This document shows, one piece after another, positions 30,856 through 39,542 of a stretch of DNA of 55,041 bases. The notes beneath the pieces were generated by a model. The model saw nothing but the letters and a program-made list of their open reading frames with translations. It had not been told where the DNA came from and searched no databases. The first letter of the stretch is position 1. Every line of letters begins with the position of its first letter. Source of the stretch: Paulinella micropora (lineage: Eukaryota > Cercozoa > Imbricatea > Euglyphida). Location: contig BJOX01000174.1 of assembly GCA_009731375.1 (NCBI GenBank), positions 814,308 to 869,348 on the forward strand, given 5' to 3'. The position numbers and the translations under genes were made by a program.

Positions 30856-32607
30856 CAACACTGCTGCAGCGTGCAGTCTATTCCTCATGACGATGCCAAT
30901 ACATTCTATGCCTCTATTGAAGACCAGGTCAAAAAAAAGTTGGGCGGCCATATGTAAGTTCTCCTATGGGCGAGGTCGTTAGCATAATAAACATAGATCC
31001 GTTAAACTTTATCATATGAAAATTGCACATATAAGTAAAAACATTTAATTTAATGAAAGAACCATTGAAAAATAGTAAAAACTGACTTCAAACCAATCGA
31101 TTTCCCGTCGCCCACCGCTTTTTCCCAACTAATTTGCACACCCCCCACCGGAAAAAACTGGCCACCTTGCCACCTCAAAACATGGTGTTTGTGATGACCA
31201 AAAATCAGAATCAGTTTTCAAATGTTCCCTGTATGCTCTTCAATAAATTTTTATATAATATCTTTCTATCTATGCTTATAATTAAATGTACAAAGTTTTT
31301 TACAAAAAGGTAACCTTAAGCCTGCAAACAAACCGGCCAAAATCATCAAAAATAGGGCATAAGGCCCTCACTCAGAAATTTCTTGATTTAAATACAAGGC
31401 CGGCAAGTACAGAAAGTGGAGGAAATCAAAGAGACTATTTAATAAAAGCATTTTGTACAGAAAGTGCAGAAAAAATTGAAAATCTCTAAAGATTTCACCC
31501 ATGATTTTTTTAGCCTGTCTGCAGCCCAGAACAGATCACCAACAGCAGGGTTACAAAGAAAGGAGCAGAAGTTGAACATATGCAAAACAAAGACCATGTG
31601 ATTGTGAATAGATTCAGTACATTACATTCCCAGAAAAGCACACACAACACATATAGGAGTGATACAAGACAGGTGCAAAAAAGGGCTTCAGGGAAGGAAG
31701 AACACATGCTACAGATAAGTTTACAACATGCCATTTTGCAGACAGCATGGGCACAACGTATGGAAAGACTGTGCAAGGCCACGGGGCGTGAAAGTATGCA
31801 TGAGAAATACACAGAAAAAAACACAAAACCCTCTCTAGCCATGACTTTTACCAATCTCGACCCCGCAGAAACCGTCAAATAAAAAAAAATTAGTGCGGCC
31901 TTCACTTCAAAGGCTACGTATGTCGACAGGCCTGTCTGGTCAAACATTTTTTGGAAATTTTTCTGGTTTCTTCTCCGGGAATTGGCATGGTCTTGTCAAA
32001 TATTGCCACAGAAATTTCACGGGCCGCGCCACCAAAATCATGTCGGAGGTCAAGTACTTCAAAGCAGGTAAATGTTCAAACCACATCGTTTCAAGCAAAA
32101 GCAAGCATGACACAAGTGTTCCTTTTTGACAACTTAGGTAGCTCACTTTTTGAAATCCTTATTGTCGACTCCAAAGTTCAGATCTCAGGACATAGCAAGT
32201 ATGGTGTTTTTAACTGAAAAATGCTGTTTGCATGATGCACTCTGCACTTATTTTTACGCACAAGTGCACAAATGAATTCACATGTTATGTTGAGTAATTC
32301 TGCCAAAGGGCTTTTGCAGAGGAGTCCGATGGAAAATGAACACTAGGAAAACATAGGTCGAAAATTAGTTTGTCAAAATTCAGAACATACCCTGGAACAC
32401 AGCAATAACTTTAATACACTGAAAAAAAAAAAAGTTGCCGCTACTCCTTCCTAATAAGAACATTGAATTCTGTGCAAACAGCACTTCAAAATATTGAATA
32501 TTGAAAAAGTTTACCTGCTTTGAAGTTGATGGGGGCTCTAACGACCACTAGAACTTACATATGAGACCTGTGTAATATTAATAACGATCGCAAACTAAGA
32601 TTCTATT
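30856..32607. other. Unassigned spacer with inverted repeats
   Basis: AT-rich. CATATGTAAGTTCT...GGTCGTTAG at 30949-30982 recurs inverted at 32538-32563, and ACTTCAAAGCAGGTAAA at about 32057 recurs inverted at about 32510. Open frames here (for example minus 31510-31947) show no recognisable domain, although the missing half of the piggyBac transposase would be expected in this stretch. Confidence 0.35.
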
Positions 32608-33238
32608 TGCGTTACTCGATGTCAGCCATGTCAAGCAGCTTCATAAGGATATGATAAGTCATGCCGTGGCCTGTATCGTCATCCACCGTCCCTTCCCCTT
32701 CGTAAGCCATGACTATGTAAAAATAACCTGTCGCAACACAGAGCAAAGAGTTTGAACACCCATTTGATTGGTTTCATTGGAAGGTACTGCTTCAAAAAGC
32801 CTGAGTCCGTCCTTTGAAGGGGATCATGCCCTCGTCCAGGCTGACCCACTGCCCCAACCAAAACAAACTGCGGAAATTTTCATTCATCATCAGTAGCAAG
32901 GGACGTACTTGGAATAACTTATCAAAATCTGGCGAGTCCCGAGGCACCTCCTGTTTGGGGTCAACCAGGTGGAAATATCGTTTTATGTCCTGAAATCGCT
33001 TCAAGGACATGATGTCAGAGAGGTCTGGAAACTGCCAGATAGGGGATGAGGTCACTTGCCTGTAATCAGTCTCAGCGGGCAGACCCATCACCCCCATGAA
33101 CAAAATTATGGCTAAAAATGAAAGTATGTCCGCAAGACTGACCGCTTGCCAAGGCCACTGAACGGTGAAGCTGAGCGACGCTCGGTCATGAAAACAGACT
33201 ACCCCGGAGGTGGCTAGTCCATCCGCAACGTCGCGCAC
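32608..33238 (-). pseudogene. piggyBac transposase core remnant
   Basis: The minus-strand frame of 148 codons reads ILFMGVMGLPAETDYRQ, MSLKRFQDIKRYFHLVD, DKLFQVRPLLLMMNENF and SLDEGMIPFKGR. The last is the first catalytic-aspartate block of the piggyBac DDE domain. After a one-base frameshift near 32810 it continues FLKQYLPMKPIKWVFK, and after another shift GYFYIVMAYEGEGTVDDDTG to a stop near 32608. The first 25 residues come from a 69-bp sequence that is duplicated at 33545-33613 and are not piggyBac. The later catalytic residues are not visible nearby, so the copy is inactive. Confidence 0.85.
33161..33229. repeat. 69-bp direct repeat, copy 1
   Basis: Matches 33545-33613 at 68 of 69 positions. 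The two copies enclose the TTAGGG tracts. Confidence 0.9.
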
Positions 33239-33275
33239 TGGAGCGGGACTCGAAAGTGGCCTGCCTTATGCATAC

Positions 33276-33514
33276 TGTTAGGGTTGGGGTTAGGGCTGCC
33301 ATCATTGTGTCCGCCGGGAGGCAGGGCATGCCGCGGCGGTTCCGCTCGCTGTCTGCTGCCGTTTGGACACCTGCCGGCGGGATTGGGCCGCAAAAACCAG
33401 GTCCAGCCAGCGTTCCCGAGAAAATCGTTCCCGGGACCTCTAGGTTAACTTAGAGTTATTGTTAGGGTTAGAGTTAGGGTTTGGGTTAGGGTTAGGGTTA
33501 AGGTTAGGGTTAGG
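33276..33514 (+). repeat. Interstitial TTAGGG-like tracts
   Basis: A short run (33276-33296) and a longer one (33460-33514) of TTAGGG with variants such as TTAGAG, TTTGGG and TTAAGG. They lie between two direct repeats. Confidence 0.8.
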
Positions 33515-33544
33515 CCGGTCCCCGCCCAGACGCAAGCCGGCAGG

Positions 33545-33613
33545 AACGGTGAAGCTGAGCGACGCTCGGTCATGAAAACAAACTACCCCGGAGGTGGCTA
33601 GTCCATCCGCAAC
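33545..33613. repeat. 69-bp direct repeat, copy 2
   Basis: Second copy of 33161-33229, starting AACGGTGAAGCTGAG. Confidence 0.9.
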
Positions 33614-33983
33614 TTGGCGCTCGCTCCAGCTCTCGCAGGCACTTGGGGGCCGAGGCGACGGTGCACATGCACAGCAACGCTGAGGGGCGAGGGGCACGCG
33701 TACGAGCTAGTACATTACTCTCATGGCCAACGCCCACCCAGGGAACAGGCAGGGCCTCCCTGCCTACTTCGAGTAAACCAATGCTTAAATGAAGCGAGTT
33801 CAAATTTTTTGTCACACACGAGGGTGGCACTGCTATTGATGCATCGCAAAGTTTGATTTGAAATCGATCTGATGTTCAATGATCGTAATACTATATTTTA
33901 CAAAGTGCTGTTGTCAGTAACCCAGACGGTGATGACTTAGTGTATCATTTAGTGTATCATATCTAGCTATAGTTTACGTTTAG

Positions 33984-34184
33984 TTTGCACGCGCTGGTGC
34001 TGCTGGGGTCGGGAATACTGTCTAAAAGCCTCATACGGTGCGTGCTTGCGTGGGGTTTTCCACTCTGAGGTCTGTGTGACCTGTTTGACTGCTTGCCTCA
34101 CACTTAGTATTTTTTGCATGCCTTGTGCTGTTTTGTTTATCGCTAAGTGGAATTGCTTTGCACGCGCTGGTGCTGCTGGGGTCG
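33984..34184. repeat. 28-bp direct repeat pair
   Basis: TTTGCACGCGCTGGTGCTGC and the next eight bases occur exactly at 33984-34011 and 34157-34184. The 145 bp between them has no ORF. Confidence 0.8.
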
Positions 34185-34305
34185 TGTAGGCGTAAATAGG
34201 TAAATATGCGACCTTTTCTTATACCCCTATACACAGAGATGTATAGATGAGCTATGTCTAGTCAAGATATAGTTATACCCGTTTCTACATACTTTGAGCC
34301 ACCTT

Positions 34306-34372
34306 TGAAAACGATAATATTAAGACAAGTAACCGGTTACTACTACTTTTTACGCCGGATAATATTATCGTT
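34306..34372. repeat. Inverted repeat ACGATAATATT
   Basis: ACGATAATATT and AATATTATCGT are perfect 11-bp arms about 40 bp apart. Confidence 0.6.
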
Positions 34373-34478
34373 AGGGCGGACAAAAGGAAATGGCTTTCTG
34401 TTTCCTTTTTGTTGCTTGGCTCTGATAGTCTCCTACATTTTCCCACCATACTGGTTTCCTCAATTTTGTAGAGGAGGA

Positions 34479-34570
34479 AGATTAGGTTATTCTCAGAGTG
34501 CTGGGATTGAGTGGATATAGACCCCGGCTTACAATAAACAATATCTTTCTGATCTTAACCGACAAAAGTG
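34479..34570 (-). repeat. Dispersed repeat copy B
   Basis: The reverse complement of 16256-16349 with small indels. It shares AGATTAGGTTATTCTCAG, GTGGATATAGACCCCGG and a TTAACCGAC end. Confidence 0.7.
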
Positions 34571-34973
34571 GAGTCCCAGCCTAAGTTTTTTCTATAATTT
34601 GAAGAAGCCACTTCCCCAAGAGAAAGAAGAAGGACAGGTAGTGGTGGAGTGTAGGAAAGGAGCTGAGGAGGTGTGAGGAGTGTGCAGTGCACAAGAACAA
34701 CAGTGAAACTTTGCACAGAGGCCCAAACTGCGGCACGGCAAGACACTCGTTGTGTGTACGACCCTAACACTAACAATCGTGTGTTTGGTGACCGTGGGGT
34801 CACGAAGTGCGTTTCCAGTGGTATAATAACACAATAGTGGTCACTGGATTGATCGTCGACATATTGTCGAGTCAGAGGAGTGCTTTACCAGCACACCCAC
34901 AGGAAGTAAAAAGACCTACGGTCTGTTTCCTGGGGGCATTCCTACACTTATGCACACACTACCAGGACAGAAA

Positions 34974-35585
34974 AAATCTTGGAGCATCCCCGCAATCTTG
35001 GAAAACTATAGAAAAATCATGGACTTCCCCAAAAAATCTTGCCTTCGCGATTTTATCTTGGACAAGTGATCATAATCCATGATTTCAAATCCTGGGATCA
35101 TGATTCAAATCTTGGATCCAAGATTTAAATCTTGGACCCAAGATTCTGGGTTCCAAGATTAAATCTTGGATCCAAGATTCAAAATCTTGAATTCAAGATT
35201 TCAAATCGTGATATCAAGATACAATACTTTGGAATCAAGATTGTAAATCATGGTATCTAGATTTTTATCATGGATCCAGGATCAAAAATCCTGAGACCAG
35301 GATACAAAATCTTCAAATCAAGATTAAAGTCACGAGTTCATGACCTTTGCTATTGGAATTCAGATTCATGGCTTATCGCCAACAAAAGTTTCCAAATTTT
35401 TTTTTCATGGGTCCAGGATTAAAATCTTGTTTTCAAGGTTTGTTCCTGGTTTCAAGATTGATGATCTTGATCCCATGATTTTTAATCCTGGGAACATGAT
35501 TATTAATCATGGGCTCAAGAGTTTATCTTGTTCTCAGGATTTGAATCACGGTTTCAGGATTTTAAATCCTCAATTCAAGTCATTA
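34974..35585. repeat. Array of degenerate palindromic 20-21-bp units
   Basis: Some twenty or more tandem units resembling AAATCTTGGATCCAAGATTT. Many are near-perfect palindromes, for example AAATCTTGAATTCAAGATTT and AATCTTGGATCCAAGATT in 35090-35200. At the left end only half-units (AATCTTGGA) remain. A decayed stretch (about 35340-35400) separates two better-preserved halves. Confidence 0.85.
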
Positions 35586-36128
35586 TTCTACCAAGCCGTA
35601 TTATCCCGGCGTTCACGAAGTCCCGGCCACAATGCATTAGAGTAAACCCCGGCCTTTACTCAATTTTAATGTCAAATTTAGTTTTCGATCCGATGTTTCC
35701 AATAAACGTAGTGCCAACTGTCTTTTCGTTAACAGTCTTGAACTTCCACCGGAATTGAGGGACAGTTCCCCATCCTCGAAAACCTGCATGTTTTTTCTCA
35801 ACAGGTCACCCGGAATTTCTGCAGTGTAAGCTTGACAAGATTCCCTATTGCTAATAAACAGAATAACAGGCTTGTTTTCCCTAAAATCTACTCTAGAAGT
35901 AAACGCAAGACTGAGAACGGGTGGCTGTTTGGGGGTTGCTGGCAGGCAAAAACAGGTTTCCTAAAAACTGGACTAAATGCAAGTCCGAGTTTGGTACAGG
36001 GGAGATGTACTCGACCTGGAACGTGTGGCAGTAGCCACATCTTCCCCTTGTCCCACGCATAGAATCTGCACACAAAAGCAATCGTACACGTTATTATGTC
36101 GCTTCAGGTATTGAAGAAGGCTGCATAC

Positions 36129-36890
36129 CTACTCTGTCGCCACGCCACCCTCATCCTCGTCCTCGTCAGTCCAGGGACGGTCTTTGGCACTGTAAAATAT
36201 CTTCTGTCCGGCAGGAAAATACGACTTGATCAACGTCGACAAACGCCCACCCTCGGTCCACTCCACAGGCTGCTCGGTGTGGATGTAGGAAGTGACACCT
36301 CGATGGTATGTAGCGATGTTGAAGATCATGATGACACGGCAGTGTTCCTTCCACGCCTGAATCAGGCTTGGAATACTGACTCTGTGCGTGACGAGCTTCC
36401 TGTTAGCTTTGACACTTCCATCAAAAACCCGCGATATTTCGGGAAGAGGGGTCACACCACGAACATGGAAATCCACGGGAAGCTCTTTTGAGACTCTCAT
36501 ATCGAGAACCTCCACCAGACATTTGTACCAGGGCACGGTGTACGTACCTGCATGGCTTTTGTACTTCTCCTCAGGTGCGGCCAGGACGCAACCGTACATC
36601 GCCACGAGCCAATCATCCTTGCTTGAATCTGTCTTGACTGTGCCGTAGTATCATATATATACTGGCTCACTCTTCACCAAAGGACCCTTTTTCCAGGTTT
36701 GGTCCCAATTAGGGTCCAGCGGGTCATGGTCATCCCACACTCGCGGGCCCAGGCCGGCTGATGCCTCCAGAAGATTTTGCGGTGCCACCGCACCGCACCT
36801 GGCACAGAAGCGGTCGTCGAGCTTCAGTTGATTATTGCAGCCAGCCTTGCGCACAAAGCCGCTCCCTTGCTGACAGGCTTCTGGGAAGCG
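36129..36890 (-). pseudogene. Broken unidentified gene
   Basis: A single minus-strand frame reads from about 36890 to 36129 with one in-frame TGA at 36651. The upstream part has cysteine pairs (CNNQLKLDDRFCARC) and WDDHDPLDPNWDQTW; the downstream part has YTVPWYKCLVEVLDMRVS and SYFPAGQKIFYSAKD. Composition is protein-like throughout, which argues for a former gene. It is on the same strand as the piggyBac core 3 kb away, but I cannot link the two by sequence. Further cysteines in other frames upstream (CLPCQQM, CRDCQTKRPC) suggest additional frameshifts. Confidence 0.45.
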
Positions 36891-36997
36891 ACGCCGAGTT
36901 CATCGCAGGGTCGCTTCGTTTGGCAATCCCTGCACATAGGAACGTTTAACTGCCGCCAGCATTTGTTGGCAGGGCAGGCACTTGGGGGGGGGGGGGG

Positions 36998-37044
36998 NNN
37001 NNNNNNNNNNNNNNNNNNNNNNNNNNNNNNNNNNNNNNNNNNNN
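36998..37044. other. Assembly gap, 47 N, in poly-G
   Basis: N run flanked on both sides by G runs. Confidence 0.99.
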
Positions 37045-37439
37045 GGGGGGGGGAAGTGAGGGGCGGTGCTTGGACTTCTCCTCCAGGGCTACGGTGCGGG
37101 AACGCTGGGCCAGTCGCTTTGCAGATCCAGGCTTCTCGGCGTTTTTGGAACGCTTGCGGGTCGATCCCAATCTCCTTCTTCGGTTGTGGCAGGGGGGGAG
37201 TTGGTTTTCGGCATTGCTGGAATTACAATTATGAAAATCAAATTGGTATTAAAATAGATAAAAAGCCGCACGCCCCTTCAAGTACACGAGAGCTGAAAAA
37301 GAAGCTTCGAGAAAAAAACAGGCCGGGCCAGGGTGGAAAAAGGGAGGTGGCGCCCTTACTGAAATGTTTTATATCAACTTTTTTACTGAAACACTGTCAG
37401 AACGTCTTGCCTGGTGGTACTCAGAACTAAGTAAAAGCG

Positions 37440-38361
37440 GCTTAACAATTGTAAATTTGCGCACCATACTTTCCTGATCAAAAAAATTAAAAATCAAATT
37501 TTATTATTTCATTGTAAAATATTACCGTTACGTATGATTTCAAATTCAAATTAAATTTTCGAATTGAATATGACAAACAAAGCATCTGATTTAGATCTCT
37601 ACAACAAAAAAAGACTCTGAGTACTAAAAACCTTATGATGATCAGAACTCACCTCGTGAAAGTTGAGTTCCGTGTGCTAAATCCATCCGATTTACATATG
37701 TATACAAAAAGTTCGACCGGACCTATAACACAAGATCAAACGAATAGCAAAAGATCAACAGTAAACTTGAATTTTCATATAAAAAAGTTCTACCGATAAA
37801 CCGTTGAAAGTTCAATATGTATAAACTTTGAAGTTCAACTGTTTCGAACTTTTTTAATAGGTTGAACCGGCTTTTCAAAGTTTAATAGGTTGAACTTTTT
37901 TATAGGTTGAACTTTTTTAATAAGTTGGTTGACATCACTTGAATGTCGATAGTAATATTGAGTCATCTGCGTTATAGCTAGCCGCACAGTGTGACTAAGT
38001 CACTGCAACGATATGATGTGGCCGGCTGGAGAAGATTCAACTTCCTTAGCGGACAGATGATTACTACCGTGACCAGGCTGAGTACGAAGACCGTATGATG
38101 AACACGAAGAGGAGGCCGCGCCCGACAAAATCGCGCCGTTGTAGCCGGGCCGCGGCGCACCGTGGGCCGCGCCAAGGCTAGTTGACAGTGAAAACTTTTA
38201 GTAGCTTGCATCAGTATGTGAGATTAATACTAATGTCATCAAGGGCAAGCTTACAGGACTCCTCAGTTGACTCTGACTAGGTGATGTGATTATCATTTGT
38301 AACAGTATCATTGCCAGGAATCTGTGTAGTCACCGACATATTTACGCCGGTTAGTTTGTCA

Positions 38362-38395
<34 letters not shown>
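37440..38395. other. Spacer, left flank of LTR element 2
   Basis: AT-rich, no gene seen. Short repeated GGTTGAACTTTTT motifs occur at about 37850-37930, in both orientations. It ends in (GA)n at 38365-38395, the insertion site of element 2. Confidence 0.5.
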
Positions 38396-38397
<2 letters not shown>

Positions 38398-38605
38398 TAG
38401 GCATCACCCCCCGGATAGCCGGTAAAAAGTACCTTTTCCTGGTGACAGGTGCACCAGCTTGTTTTTCAGTATTATTTGTCCGGATTGGACCTGATGCCAT
38501 TTTATTCCTGGTCTGTTGCCGTTTTCCTTTTTGGCTTCACTGAGCTAATATAACGAGACATCATTCTCATTCTTGAGGACTGTGTTTGGTTGTATTACCG
38601 ACTTT
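38396..38605 (+). repeat. 5' LTR of element 2, cut by gap
   Basis: Starts TGTAGGCATCACC and matches 48863 onwards with two differences. Its last roughly 27 bp, the primer binding site and the first part of the leader are in the gap. Confidence 0.95.
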
Positions 38606-39091
38606 NNNNNNNNNNNNNNNNNNNNNNNNNNNNNNNNNNNNNNNNNNNNNNNNNNNNNNNNNNNNNNNNNNNNNNNNNNNNNNNNNNNNNNNNNNNNNNN
38701 NNNNNNNNNNNNNNNNNNNNNNNNNNNNNNNNNNNNNNNNNNNNNNNNNNNNNNNNNNNNNNNNNNNNNNNNNNNNNNNNNNNNNNNNNNNNNNNNNNNN
38801 NNNNNNNNNNNNNNNNNNNNNNNNNNNNNNNNNNNNNNNNNNNNNNNNNNNNNNNNNNNNNNNNNNNNNNNNNNNNNNNNNNNNNNNNNNNNNNNNNNNN
38901 NNNNNNNNNNNNNNNNNNNNNNNNNNNNNNNNNNNNNNNNNNNNNNNNNNNNNNNNNNNNNNNNNNNNNNNNNNNNNNNNNNNNNNNNNNNNNNNNNNNN
39001 NNNNNNNNNNNNNNNNNNNNNNNNNNNNNNNNNNNNNNNNNNNNNNNNNNNNNNNNNNNNNNNNNNNNNNNNNNNNNNNNNNNNNNNNNNN
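38606..39091. other. Assembly gap, 486 N
   Basis: By comparison with element 1 it should hold the end of the 5' LTR, the primer binding site and about 400 bp of leader. Confidence 0.99.
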
Positions 39092-39145
39092 CAACACTTT
39101 ACCCCTCTAGTTTGTGCATTTATCTGCATTATCTCACACATACGT

Positions 39146-39247
39146 CAGAGTATTTTTGCAAATCTCTGATCGTTTTCTAAAGGTAGGTCTGAGAACCTAT
39201 CCGACCGACTGTCGACTTCTCAAGGAGAGCTTTTCTAGCTTCTCTAT
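39146..39247 (+). other. Conserved leader segment of element 2
   Basis: Counterpart of 6181-6283, with CAGAGTATTTTTGCAAATCTCTG unchanged. Confidence 0.4.
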
Positions 39248-39542
39248 TACTATCTGTGTGTAGGTCCAAGTGCCTCATACTAGATACAATATAGAAAAGA
39301 AGGAGGAGAAAGTAATCTGAGTAAGGAGAACAAGAAATCGGAGAAAGTCTCAAAGACTATTTTTCTCAAACAAAAACAAACATACAAACAGTGTTTCATA
39401 GAGGACAGGGAATCTTATCCTACCCTCTCTATTAGTTTCTCTCTTCACTAGTCAATCGACTGAAGGAGGAACAGAACACAAACGAACAAAAACCAAACAT
39501 AGGAGCTGACACTGTCCTCCTGTTGATCACTACTACGACATC

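Noticed and set aside
31510-31947. 145-codon minus-strand frame rich in Cys, Phe and Leu
   Set aside because: Membrane-like composition is typical of a chance frame in AT-rich DNA; the opposite strand is also open and neither matches a known family.
36096-36491. Plus-strand 131-codon frame
   Set aside because: Overlaps the minus-strand frame at 36129-36890, which is longer and has more protein-like composition.
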